Shown here piece by piece: positions 48,021-59,492 of a DNA stretch of 64,000 bases. A program made the translations under genes and the position numbers. Origin of the DNA: Moniliophthora roreri (Eukaryota; Basidiomycota; Agaricomycetes; Agaricales; Marasmiaceae); NCBI GenBank assembly GCA_001466705.2, contig LATX02000046.1, forward strand, positions 620,001 to 684,000. The letters are read 5' to 3'. The stretch's first letter is position 1. Each line of letters starts with the position of its first letter. Under the pieces are notes generated by a model. The model saw nothing but the letters and a program-made list of their open reading frames with translations. It searched no databases and was not told the DNA's origin.

Positions 48021-48559
48021 AGCCGTAGAATCAGTCGGAACGACAACTATTTATTACTTGTTATTTGAAGCTGTACTTGTTACCTTCCCTGTATACTGTG
48101 TTCCGATTGTCCACGCCCAATAATTTGACTTGTATGGAATCAAGAGAACAATGGGGGAGGTCCAGCTGTAGTACTACTTAGTTCCGAATTCGATATAATA
48201 TTATATCCATCGTTAGGGGGTGGTTGTTCCACTGAACGAAGTTATTCCATGGTAAGCGCCCAGACTCCTGGGGGATGTCGCCGACCCAAATTCTGGACTT
48301 TTGGGTGGATATGATATTTTCAAATCCTGCACTTTGATTCAGAGACCTCAGGTCATAGCCATGATATCTTGTGAACCATGATCTCGTCGAGAAGACGAAG
48401 AGGCAAAAGGATATCAGGAAAGATGTTTCGATACGCTTGGACATGATCACTTTCAAGCTTATCACCTGTGACCACATGCTCCGAGGCGCGACGTCAAACC
48501 AATTATAAATACGATGCATAGCATGCTTGTCTCCTCTGTCTCTACCGAATACTATCACC
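48021..48559. other. Promoter region of dioxygenase gene
   Basis: No coding signal on the plus strand. A minus-strand open frame (48178-48702) overlaps the dioxygenase start and is not believed. It holds the TATA box noted at 48504. Confidence 0.5.
48504..48511 (+). promoter_or_regulatory. TATA box of dioxygenase gene
   Basis: TATAAATA lies 49 bp upstream of the ATG at 48560, implying a very short leader. Confidence 0.55.
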
Positions 48560-50045
48560 ATGGCCATTGAACTCTCGCCTCTTCCTCTCCCCGAAACCGC
48601 CGATGCCTCAAAGTTTGCAGACTTTGGTCGAGTAGTCAAGGGTGTGGACCCCGGGAATCTGACTCCTGAGCAGTTTGAGCAAGTCACAGATGCCTTGTAC
48701 AAGGTGTGTAGATCCGTTAGAACAATTGAGAAGCGACTTGCTAAGATTACTTTTATCCTTGCACTATCAGCATGATGCCTTGCTGTTCCGCAACGTGAAT
48801 CTCACCCCTGAGCAGCAGTACGCTCTTACCAAGGTGCGCAAGGCATTCTATAGATTTGGAATTTACTCTGATCACACAACGTGCACTAGGCATTCGATCC
48901 GCAATCCGAGAGCTACGGCCATGGAAATAACAAAACAGAAAGCACCAAGAAGTCCATTTTACATCCTGACTTGAAGACGATTCCCCGGGTACCCCAGGTA
49001 CAGCTTATCGGCAATGGCACGGTTTACAACCATGAAGGTCTTGCCGAAGCTATGCTGAAACATCCAAGTCACACCACCTTCCACAAGACACGAGTTTCCG
49101 AAGAAGACGAGGCGAAGGGTGTCACACGATTCTACCGTTGGCATATCGATGCTGCGCTTTACGATCTCTCCCCACCAAAAGTCACTACCCTGTACGGACT
49201 GAAAGTGCCTGCAGGCCCAAAACAGATCTGTCGGTACGACGATGGCACTGGGGATGAGCTACCAGTCCCTTTGGGTACCACTGCCTTCGTTTCCGGCAAG
49301 ACAATGTTCGATATTCTTCCACCGGAGCTAAAGAGTTTCGCTGTACGAACCAAGGTTAAATACGCACCCCATCCGTACGTATGGATGGCGCCCGCTCGTG
49401 CTCTGCCAACCGGACTTGGAATCGAGTCAGAGGGTTTGGAACTGCCACTCGAGGAATTGCCGCCGTGGGAGGAGAGCAGGCGCAAGACCTTGCCGATGGT
49501 GAGTGTTCAGCTTACATTCATTCTATATCATCGCGCTGACCTCGTATACCCGTTTAGGTTTGGAAAAACCCAGTCACCGGAAATCTTCATGTCCAGGTGC
49601 ACCCCTGTGGTGTCGCCGAGCTCCTTGTGGACCCGCTACCCGCTGGCAGCAAGACCGAAGGTGCTCTGTACCCGAACGGCGCCCATATCACTGATCTGAA
49701 AGAAGTGCGCGATATACTCTACAAGATTCAACGACCAGCTATAGCACCCAAGGTTAGCCATAGCCTTCATTGCAACGAATTATGTTTGACGCAGTTTTCA
49801 TTGTATTAGCTCGTATATCCTCATGACTGGTGAGTTCTTTTGAGCATCAATTTCAGAATGTTGCTGACCAGTTCACCATATACAGGCATGAGAAGGATCT
49901 AGTACTATTCCACAACCGGGGTGTTCTTCACTCTGTTGTTGGTGCTTTCACCAGGGATCAAGTTCGTGCATTCCATCAATGCAATTTAGCTGCATCAGAT
50001 GATCCTACTGGTCCTACGGAAGAAGATGTGAAGAAGTGGGCATGA
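48560..50045 (+). CDS. xanA: Alpha-ketoglutarate-dependent xanthine dioxygenase (XanA-like)
   Basis: Six exons (48560-48703, 48771-48833, 48890-49498, 49558-49752, 49810-49829, 49886-50045) encode 396 residues. XanA converts xanthine to uric acid using Fe(II), oxygen and alpha-ketoglutarate. It is known from fungi as a molybdenum-free alternative to xanthine dehydrogenase. The TauD-fold iron site is visible: WHIDAALYDLSPP gives the H-x-D pair and VLFHNRGVLHSVVGAF the distal His. Other family blocks are ESYGHGNNKTES, HPSHTTFHKTRVS, LGTTAFVSGKTMFDILPPE and VHPCGVAELLVDPLP. The fifth exon is only 20 bp (LVYPHD plus two bases of W), and skipping it would break the frame. The ATG fits the conserved start of the family and sits 49 bp after a TATA box. 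Confidence 0.9.
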
Positions 50046-51185
50046 ACTATGTAAACTGAATAACTCATAGCGACTGTACTATACAAGTGTATCAGATTGA
50101 GTGCATTAAGACAAAGAATAAACGAGATGTATCGGCTTTTTACATATACCCCGATTCGGTTTCGTGTATAGGTGTATCCTGCATTAAGGGTGCCTGGACA
50201 ATGTGGAGAGGCTTGGAGGCGATCCTGAAGATGAAGAGGTGACAACGTCGGAGGATAACTTTAAACTTTTGCGTGAGTGGCAAATGAGACGCACCTGACG
50301 AGGGTCGACGCGTCTTGCTTTCATCTGTCATGTCACTTCGCCTTCGCTCAAAGATTTTCGACCCCTTCCACTCCCTTGTGTATTTGGGTTGTGTATTTGG
50401 GTGTCCCAGACGGTCCTGATCTCGGATATTCGTATACCCGGTTAACCTGGGTCTCATTTGGGTTCCTGCAGTAGGTTGGATCCTTTCTTCCTTTTACTAT
50501 TAGGTAGGTTTCTATCCGCCACCGCCCACCCAGGCCAGCCTCCAGCACACACTGCTTCAGATGAAGACTGTTCTTATCGATAAACTTTACCTAGAACAAT
50601 CTTCACCCTTTGTCCTTCTGCGGGACATATCCTCTGGTCCGTGCGGCGTAGGGCGCCAATTGGGACCGACTCTCACGTGGATCCTCTTCGCTGTCATCAT
50701 TCACCACCGCTAAAGTTGCGGCCCATTGCATTTGCTCACTGACTTGGAAAATACAGAGTTCAGTACAATCAAAATACAACGCAGGTTCGATGGATAGAAG
50801 TGTCGTGGAACGTTACATCAGAATATGTCATGGGCGGCGCGTGTTATAATTGATACCGAGTTCAAGGTTCCCTAGCCACCAGCACGAGTTCAGCAACCAA
50901 CCAACGCTGACCTATCCTTAATACGTATGTATTTAGTCTCTCAGACATTCAGGGTAATAGAGAGCTTACGAGACACGATTCTTGGTAGATTCCTGTTGGT
51001 TGGGTCTGCCACAATCTGTCGAACCACTTTCAAATGTCGACAACGTAGCACCACATCGTTCGAGCGACTTTTTTTTTTTATTTTTCCACGTCATGCGGCC
51101 CACGGGCCCCGTACACTAATCTTCATTACCCCTACCTCGAAACGAAAGGGGTTTAAAGGAGTGCAATAGTTGCTCAGAGACAATC
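50046..51185. other. Intergenic
   Basis: No coding signal. A short tandem TGTGTATTTGGG pair occurs near 50378-50402, and a T run near 51069. Confidence 0.5.
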
Positions 51186-53398
51186 ATGAACCACACGCTC
51201 GCTAACATCGCTGTTGCTGCTTCAGCAGTCTTTTTGACTGTGAAATTCTTGCAAGTATGGGCACGCGCCGCTAAGGTACATGCAAATTTCCTCCCCGCCA
51301 ACACGTGTGCTAATGGTGTGCTCAGTTGGACGGTATCCCCACTGTAGGCGCTACCGGATTTCTTTCTTCGTTTGGTGGATCACTCAAGACTTTCAAACAT
51401 GCTCGAGAAATTATTCAGGAGGGGTATGAAAAGGTGAGCTGGTTGTTAAGCTTGAATCCTAATTTATTTTTCTCATGTTTCGATTCTCTTCAGTATCAAG
51501 GGCAATTATTCAAGTATCTATCTTTCGTTCAAGTCTTCATTCCCATTCTGAGATGCAACGAGGATTCCTATGTATGATTACTGGCAGGTCATTGTTACCA
51601 GTCCTCAGCTGCTCGACGAACTTCGAAAGGCACCAGACGACGTCCTCTCTTTCCCCGATGCAACGAACGCCGTGAGTGACCAAAGACTGGTTGACCATCA
51701 CTAACTTCTCGCTAATTTCTCCTAGTCCCTTCAAATTGAGCATACATTTGGACCAGAGATTCATTACGATCCGTACCACACCACTGTCATCAAAGGTGCA
51801 CTAACTCGGAATATAGGGAACAAATTCCCTGAAGTGCGAGATGAGATTGCGGAGGCGTTTTCGGATGAGGTACCTTTGACTGACGGTTCGTACGGTCGAT
51901 AATATGTTGGTTTCTGGTATTCTAAGTGGTTCTGCCAGATTGGTCTTCCCACGTCTTAATGGGCAAGGTCATGAGGGTCGTGGCGAGGGCAACAAATCGC
52001 CTCTTTGTAGGTTTACCTCTATGCCGGAACGAGGAATGGATGGTAAGGAATCCGACTTCGTGAATTGAAGTAGTGATCAAAACAGCCACAAATGTAGGAC
52101 ATCAATATACGCTTCACGATAGAAGTCGTGATAGCAGCACGCATTATCAACCTATTCCCGCAGTTCATGAAACCGTGAGTGACCTACTGCATATTCACGC
52201 ATTCCGTTGGTTCCATGTCCGATATAGCCTGGTCGGTAAAATGATGACACCGGTGCACAAATCCATCAAGCGTGCCATGGTTCATCTTGGTCCCAATATC
52301 GAAGAACGCCTGAAGAAGGAAGAGGAATATGGCCGCGATTATCCTGATCGACCGGTACGTTACTGCCACGCAATCCGCTTCATCTACCTCTAACATGGAG
52401 CCCCCTAAGAATGACTTTGTATCATGGCTCATGGATGAAGCACGAACCCCCCAGCACCGTCAGACTCGTGACACAGTTCTGCGAGTTTTATCCACCAATT
52501 TCGCTGCCATCCACACCACGGTGCGTATTCATAATTCCTCTGTATCCGACATTTCTCATTCGATGCATTGCATGTAGACCATAGTAATGTTTCTTCGCAT
52601 CCATGATAAGGTCCCCGCGCTTACCACCAGTGCTCGTTTCAGGCATTCACAAATGCAATGTTTTACTTGGCTGCTTACCCACAGTACGTTCCCGAACTTC
52701 GCCAAGAGGTGGAGGGGATTGTAAATGAACATGGGTGGTCCAAAGCAAGCATGCAGAAACTGAGAAAATTGGACAGTTTCTTGAAGGAGACAGCCAGAGA
52801 TTTCACTCTAGGTTGTGGTAAGTAGAAGAATTTATTGACGTGTGGCATATAGCTAAGCAATTTCGGCCAGTCGCCCTCAACCGAATGGCTTTGAAGGACT
52901 TTACTTTCTCGGACGGTACAACGATTCCTAAAGGCACCTTGGTTGGCACCGCAAGTTGGGCGATACACCATGATGAGGTGGGTCGCTCGATAGCTGAAGC
53001 CGAAGTCTATCTTAGCTGAACTTTTTCCCGCAGAAATACTATACGGATCCCCATTCCTTCGTACCTTTCAGGTTCGCCGACATGCGCGAGGATGATGGGG
53101 AAAGTATCAAGCACCAAATGATCGCACCGACAACCGAATACATGTTCTTTGGGACTGAACGTCATGCTTGTACGTTCCTATTGTCATCTTGACTTGAGGC
53201 CCTATCTGATGGCTGAAATCTCCAGGTCCGGGTCGCTTCTTTGCAGTCAACGAGCTCAAGGCACTCATGTCGCACGTTCTATTGAACTACGATGTCAAGC
53301 TCGAGACAGAGGGTGTCGTACCGGAATGCGACTGGTTTGGGCTGGGAAACTCACCAAACAGAACTGCAGAAGTAATGTTCAGAAAGAGAAAGGTTTAG
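51186..53398 (+). CDS. Cytochrome P450 monooxygenase
   Basis: A heme-thiolate enzyme with about a dozen exons. The N-terminal anchor is NIAVAASAVFLTVKFLQVW in the first exon (51186-51275). Landmarks in order: VIVTSPQLLDELRKAPDDVL; SLQIEHTFGPEIHYDPYHTT; the I-helix NFAAIHTT spanning an exon border; the ExxR motif in FLKETARDF (about 52780-52806); DFTFSDGTTIPKGTLVG; and the heme loop FFGTERHACPGRFFAVNELK split by an intron at about 53170-53225, with Cys as fifth iron ligand. The FGxxRHACPGRFFA form is common in fungal secondary-metabolism and ent-kaurene-oxidase-like P450s. No terpene synthase or polyketide synthase lies nearby, so the substrate is unknown. Stop TAG at 53396-53398 after MFRKRK and V. 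Some internal exon borders are not fixed. Confidence 0.85.
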
Positions 53399-55520
53399 TA
53401 CTGCGATGTATTCTGTACCTCTAGTTTGCCAGGAGATATACATTGTTAGTCTTCAAAGTGCTACGACAGGAAGAACTTTCATTTCTGGGATTACACAGTA
53501 TGTACCTTTATATCTATCTTTCCTTTCTTATGTCGCTCGTCTGACCCCACTCCTAGACTCAGTGGGAATAAGAATTGAATCTTACTCAACTAAGGTATCG
53601 TTTATGTCACGGTATCAAGGTATGGATTGCATGAAGCCCAAATTCAGACAAATTCTTATGGTCCAAATTTGTTAAGAAGCTAGTGCCGACTACGCCTCAG
53701 GCCTCACGCCTCAGGACTCAGCCGCGGGCAGTCCCACACGTTGAGACCCTGTGCAACCACCAAAAGTTCCACCACCAACCTGCCTCCTCTCCAAGCTCTT
53801 GACACCCAAACCTTTGGCGTCCTTGAACCAGTTTTAAACAGCCGATATCTGCTCTATGAGGTTCAAAAGAGATGGAAACAAGCTAGATTTTTGCCAGGGC
53901 GATGAATCCCAAAAGTCTCGTTGAAGTCGAGTCTATCTGAATATGCTATAGGATCAATTAGTGGAATAGGAATCAAAGAGCCAGGTCGCCCTACATGGAA
54001 TCCTACAGAGCTGGAGTGATGGGGATGCAGCACCAAACGACGACTGCTGGAGCCTCTCGCCCTATGACCGACTTCCCACGTTTGTAAAACGTTTTCAGCC
54101 GGCGAGGAGACATTTACGGCTTCATCAGTCAACTCGAGTTGTCTCAAGGCTATAAAGTTCACGAGTCTTCGAGGGACAGTGTTGCATGTTTCCTGAAACG
54201 TGAATATATGTCAATAGGAATACTTCCTATGAGTGTGACTGATATAATGTATGCGATCCAAAGTACCACTACCCCTTCTATAAGTATCACAAGCAATATG
54301 GAGTATATAGACTTCAGGCAACCTCCTCGATCAGGTCCTCATTCTAGCCTACCCTCTCTCAGAAATCGAATCCCAATCCTGATTTTTGCGCGTGCCTTCT
54401 GCAATGTGCTGACGATCTTGTTGTGGTCCTAATCGGATGAATCAGCATCTCGAATGCTCCCCAAGCAATCCCCAGTGACGTATCCCAAGTAAGGCATCCG
54501 TAGGCAAAGATTCGAGGAAGTATCGAGTTGGTGTGGCATTCGCGACAGAGTGAGAGTCGTCGGGGGGGAAGTGATGAGCAATCCCTTGTAACGCGCACGC
54601 CAACTGCGACTACATGCCGAAAGGGCTCCAGGACAGGGTTTTCAGCATATCTTGGTGTCATTCTACAAAACGGACAGTGGTAGCGTGATTGGGGTATTCA
54701 ACGACAGGTAGTCAAGTTACGGGGAGTAATTTTGAGAGATGGATTCGACAGGCGGGGCAAAGTGGATATCAGACAGCGAATAATGTGCAATGATGATTGG
54801 AGATTGCAAAACATGGGGAGGGATTTTGCTAAGAGGCGGGAGTATGCTTGGAAAAGCGTCGCGTTGGTCGGGATAATTTGGCTGCTGTTTAGAATATGTC
54901 GTCAGTCATCAGTCAAGCAAAGGGCACGGAAATACTAAATAGTGAAGCGTATGGGCACTTAATCACAGTTCTCCGGCAAGCCGTCGAGACATGAGCATTC
55001 CTTGCCTAAAGCATCCAATGGTCCGCGGCTTATTATGCCATAAATGATAGTGCATGGATACTAGATAAGTTGCAGACGTGTTGAATGATTTGGAGGTGAG
55101 GCTGATTGCTTCAAGTGTGAAGATTTGGGGAGATAAAAGCAGGTTTATTCAAGAATTTCTGTTGGAAGGTGGACGCGCCATTGACCTGTGACCAGTCTAG
55201 GCCTCAAAAATGGCACGTGCTCCAAAAATGCGTGATGTGCCAACGAACAATTCTCGCACTTCAGCTCATGAGTGTCCTTCTCTGGCCAGCTAAACGCCGA
55301 AGCCACTCGCTCCTGCTGCAGACTCTCGAGTTTGGATATCGACATATTTCCGGAACCATTGGGAGCATATTTCCTTATTCATCGTCGTCACTGGTGTTGC
55401 AAGACTTGGCCACGTGGATCTGGACTTTTCTCAGAGTACTACAGTAGCACACAGTTGTCGTCGAGATGCGAACAGATTGATCTGATTGTCCACCAATTCT
55501 CTCTCACCAATCCTACCACC
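53399..55520. other. Long intergenic region
   Basis: Over 2 kb with no supportable gene on either strand. A CCTCAGGCCTCACGCCTCAGG near-repeat is at about 53696. The last 100 bp are the leader of the thioredoxin gene. Confidence 0.45.
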
Positions 55521-56013
55521 ATGCCTGTTCCCATCGAATCCCTCGATACCTTCCGCAAGATTGTATGTCCTCGTATCCATCATATCTGTTTCCGGTAACG
55601 CTAAACTCGTTTATCTTTTCCCACTAGATTGACTCTGAGGAGCCATGCATCATCGACTTCTGGGCTACATGGTGTGGTCCTTGCACGGCGATTGCTCCCT
55701 TCTACGAGAAGATGGCCTCCGAGAACCCCAAAGTCAAGTTCTACAAAGTCGATATTGATGCTCAGCCAGACATCACGCAGGAGTGCCGTATTCAGGCCGT
55801 GAGTATCCATGTTGGCATCAATTCAAAATCTCATACAGTAAGATAGATGCCAACCTTCCAGATCTACCACAAAGGCAACAAGATCGGAGAGACCAAGGGT
55901 GCCGTTCCTCAGACTCTCCTGGTGCGTTGTTTCTCAATTATGCTATGGACGCGATATTTTCAACTGAAAACTGTGTCTAGCAACTAGTAAACCAGGCTTC
56001 TTCCCTTATTTGA
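55521..56013 (+). CDS. Thioredoxin
   Basis: Four exons (55521-55562, 55628-55798, 55847-55921, 55981-56013) give 106 residues, the normal length for cytosolic thioredoxin. It reduces protein disulfides and is recharged by thioredoxin reductase with NADPH. The active site is ATWCGPC. FYKVDIDAQPDI and the cis-proline segment MPTFQIYHKGNK complete the fold, and the protein ends QLVNQASSLI. There is no targeting sequence, so it should be cytosolic or nuclear. The acceptor at 55846 (GATAG before ATGCC) was chosen because it keeps the MPTF motif in frame. Confidence 0.93.
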
Positions 56014-56373
56014 GTTCAGATGCCGTTGAAGACAAGTCAATATGCGAACTTGTATATTAGGATTCGTTAACATGTCATTCAGATCTGCGGTGTGCTCGAA
56101 AGTTGGCGGATCTTGTTGGAGATACAGTTGAAGGCCCCACCGTTAGCCGTTATTAAGGGATCGAATTGAATAATTGTGTTCCAGTAGCGGCTCGGTTCTG
56201 AGAAGTCTGCACAGAGTAGGAGGATTGACTCTTATGTAATTCGTTCCGATCGTTAAAGGCGACCGTGTATGTTTCTGTGTTCCTTCTTTCTTACTCTCAC
56301 CACTGCATACGGTCAACAGTGAGTATTCATGGACTTGTTCATAACCCGCTCAAGCTAACCCGCCCAAGCCAAA
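56014..56373. other. Intergenic
   Basis: 3' flank of thioredoxin and CA/CT-rich leader of the first zinc-finger gene. No coding signal. Confidence 0.5.
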
Positions 56374-57324
56374 ATGCCATATTGCGAACGTTGCGACAGG
56401 GGTTTCCCCCACTGGGGTGCTCTTCGCCGGCACGAACGAGACTCGTCCCAGCACAACATCTGTAATCAATGCGGTCTCGATTTCTCGACTTGGACAGGTT
56501 TGAAGGAGCATTGGGTACAGAGTTCAGTGCACCCTTACTGCCAGGTTTGCGACCGACACTTTGACGACGACGGCGAGTTGTTCGATCACTACGAAACTAA
56601 TCACTGGTACTGTCGCAAATGTCAGCGCTTTTTTGCAAATGAATATGGGTTATCCGAACACCGCAGACAGTCGCCGAACCATCACTACTGCGCAGACTGT
56701 AAACGGGATTTCAATTCTGCGAACAACCTGAGAGCGGTGAGTGTTCAACACATGTAGCGAGTGCTTCTGACGGCCGAGTGCTTCTTCTGACGGCATTTTC
56801 TATCAAAGCACCGCCAATCTTCCGTGCATCAACCCAGGAACGTCATGTGTCCTTTCAAAGGATGTGGTCAAGGCTTCGTATCCAACTCTGCCCTCGTTCT
56901 TCACCTTGAGAACGGCGGTTGCCCCTCAGGCGTCGACCGAGCCACCGTTAACCGCGTCGTTCGCCAATACGACCGAAACAACGTCATTACCGATCCATCT
57001 CGTCTCATCGCTGGCGCTCGCGGCTTGGAGCAGACTACCAAATATTCAGCCAGCGAAGCGGCATGGAACGGCCGCGCATACGAATGCTACCTTTGTCACA
57101 AAGGATATCGATCTCTCAACGCGTTGAATCAGCATCTGGCCAGTCCTGCCCATCAGGAAAAGGTCTATCGGTGTCCTTTATCGACGTGTCGAATCAGCTT
57201 CACGACTCTGAGTGCGCTTTGCCAGCATATTGAAAGCCAACGGTATGGAGTATCGAAGTTTAGACAGGTGCAAAGGGCGATTGACGGTGTCTTTGGTGGA
57301 ATGAGGTTGTTGACGGTTAATTGA
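56374..57324 (+). CDS. C2H2 zinc-finger protein, tandem paralog 1
   Basis: Two exons (56374-56736, 56809-57324) encode 292 residues. The first exon holds successive C2H2 units beginning YCERCDRGFPHWGALRRHER, then ICNQCG, YCQVCDRHFDDDGELFDHYE, YCRKCQRFF and YCADCKRDFNSANNL. The intron cuts the last unit between its Cys pair and His pair; the second exon restores it with HRQSSVH. Further fingers follow: MCPFKGCGQGFVSNSALVLH, ECYLCHKGYRSLNALNQHL and RCPLSTCRISFTTLSALCQH. A spacer (VNRVVRQYDRNNVI) between them recurs in the third paralog. Many fingers and short linkers suggest nucleic-acid binding, but some spacings are irregular. Targets are unknown. Two similar genes follow on the same strand. 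Confidence 0.85.
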
Positions 57325-57686
57325 CGGAGATGAACGTTCCTCCAGGGTTTTCTTGATCATCGTTTGTGAGTCAGATACCGATACATACCATAACAATTTG
57401 TCTACAGGATTTGAACTCTCTTGTAACATCGGCACCATTATTGTATACATTCTTGAATCGCGAATGAACGCTAAGGTCGCCGCGTCGTGACGCGTTTCAT
57501 ATTGGTACCGCGTGTGAGAAATCTTGGTCTAAAGTTAGATGACCCCTGACTCAAGCGGCTTCCGCATCTTATAAACCCTAAGCCCAAGTTCCCCATTGTT
57601 TCCCAACTCTCACTCGACTCAGCACATCGTAAGTCTCTTATTCTTGAAGCGCTGAACCTAAATCTGAAGTTCCCTGCAGCGATATC
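57325..57686. other. Intergenic with probable 5' UTR intron
   Basis: A TATAAA is near 57570. A GTAAGT (about 57628) and TGCAG (about 57679) may bound an intron in the leader of the second zinc-finger gene. Confidence 0.4.
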
Positions 57687-58491
57687 ATGACAGGCACGGT
57701 GATCTGCAAGTGGTGCAACGGAAGAAAGTTCACAGATATCCGCCGGCACGAACGAGAGTCCAAGAAACATAGGGTATGTAAAGGCCCAGATTGTACTCGA
57801 TCGTTTGCTAGCTATGGCAAGCTCAAAAAGCATCTGGAGGACGAACATTTCTACTGCGCGCACTGCAATATCTTCTTCAAAGACGATGAAGAGATGGAAG
57901 AGCACTACGAATTCATGAATGATCACTGTAGGAGCTGCCGTAAAGTACGCAAGAGTGCTCGAGGGCTGCTTCAACACTACAGCCAGTCGCCGAAGCATCA
58001 TTACTGTGCGGAATGCAATGAGCATTTCCTATCCGCTAACGATTTGCATATCGTGAGTGATAAGGCACATCCCCCGCTTTTCTTCTGCAAGCTAACTGTA
58101 ACTGCGATCTGGATAGCATCGGAATTCCAAAACGCACTGCCCAGAGGACATTCCTTGCAAAGGTTGTGGCAAAGGAAATGCATCCTATACTGCTCTGATG
58201 CTTCATATCGAGAGGATTGGCAGAGGTTCATGTCGTTTCAGTGCTGACCAACGCAAGATCATCGACGCTGTCCAAGAATTCGACCGTCGAAGATTGATCT
58301 CCTTCACCAACGGCTGGGCCAAACCGTATGCATGCCCGTTGCCAGGATGTTCAAAAGGGAAATGCTACGGTGCTTTAGGTGAGCTGTGTCAGCATGTGAG
58401 GAATCATATCTGTCGAACAGACGAGCAGAGGTACGTACAGGAGATGTTCAATGGTCTCGTGCAGAAAGTCTTGGAGCATCTGATGCAGTAA
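57687..58491 (+). CDS. C2H2 zinc-finger protein, tandem paralog 2
   Basis: Two exons (57687-58052, 58117-58491), 246 residues. Units visible: ICKWCNGRKFTDIRRHERES, VCKGPDCTRSFASYGKLKKH, YCAHCNIFFKDDEEMEEHYE, CRSCRKVRKSARGLLQHYSQ and YCAECNEHFLSANDL. The intron falls at the same point of the last unit as in paralogs 1 and 3, and the second exon resumes HRNSKTHC. Then come PCKGCGKGNASYTALMLH, a spacer with IIDAVQEFDRRRLI, and CPLPGCSKGKCYGALGELCQ. It is clearly related to its neighbours but diverged, and shorter than paralog 1 because one finger block is missing. Confidence 0.85.
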
Positions 58492-58756
58492 ACCGCGTGT
58501 TTCTTTCTGTAATTTCTCATAACAGGTTCAGTCTTGCATTCAAGAAGAGTCGAGACGCCTTCTTTATTTTCGTACTTTGTATCATGTGTCCCTACTGAGC
58601 CAATATGACGACTTTTGACTCATAAATCTCACGCTTTGACTCGGACATTAGACATGCACGTGTACTGCGCGTGTTGACTATATCAAAGTGTGGGGAAGCA
58701 GCTTGGACCCCCGGAATTCCGCGGTCGTCTTTGTTCTCTTACCATCATCACCCAAG
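58492..58756. other. Intergenic
   Basis: Only 265 bp between stop of paralog 2 and start of paralog 3; no other feature. Confidence 0.5.
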
Positions 58757-59444
58757 ATGGTTCGTCGATATTGCGACCGTTGCGACCGATACTTTTCCGA
58801 CCGCAACGCTCTCCGCCAGCACAAACGAGACTCATTGTTTCATTGGATCTGCGAGGATTGCGATGAGGATTATGAGGAGGAGGACGAGCTTATAGACCAC
58901 TGGATAGAGAGCTCCAACCATTTCTACTGCCGGGAGTGCGACGAGCACTTCGATAGCAATCGAAAATTGAAGAGGCATATCAACGAAGACCATTGGTACT
59001 GCCGGGAATGTGATAAGTTTCTTGATTCAGAGGGCAATTTGGATGCGGTGAGTCACCCGGTTTTATCGATGCGCAAACACCGGTCTAATGGAAACGATAC
59101 AGCACCTCCGATCGTCGGCCCACCAGCCACGTAATGTCGAATGTCCTTTCGATGTCTGCGAACGGGTATTCGTATCCCGTGGACATTTGTTTCTGCATCT
59201 GGAATATGGAGTCTGCGACTCTGGAACCAACCTCCATGATGTTAACAGGATTGTTCGTTTGTACGACAGGAAACTCATCGTCATCGATGAAGACGGGGAC
59301 TATAAGTGTTTGGACTGCGAGAGCTACTTTGGGAAACTTAGCGGACTTGTCCAGCATATCGAGAGCCAGAAGTGTGATGCCTCGGATGACAACCGTATTC
59401 ATAAAACTCTAAGTGGAATTTTGCGTAGAATAACGCTTCGGTAG
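58757..59444 (+). CDS. C2H2 zinc-finger protein, tandem paralog 3
   Basis: Two exons (58757-59047, 59103-59444), 210 residues. The first exon has YCDRCDRYFSDRNALRQHKR, ICEDCDEDYEEEDELIDHWI, YCRECDEHFDSNRKLKRHIN and YCRECDKFLDSEGNLDA. As in the two paralogs the intron splits the last unit, and the second exon begins HLRSSAHQPRNV, very close to paralog 1 (HRQSSVHQPRNV). It continues ECPFDVCERVFVSRGHLFLH, the spacer VNRIVRLYDRKLIVID, and CLDCESYFGKLSGLVQHIES. It lacks the extra finger present in paralog 1. Confidence 0.85.
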
Positions 59445-59492
59445 GAAAATGTACAGAAAAGAAGCAGCCGTAATCGTAGTTAAGCAGATATT

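Noticed and set aside
48178..48702. 174-codon minus-strand frame
   Set aside because: Overlaps the start and first exon of the well-supported dioxygenase gene on the other strand; composition follows the antisense of that exon.
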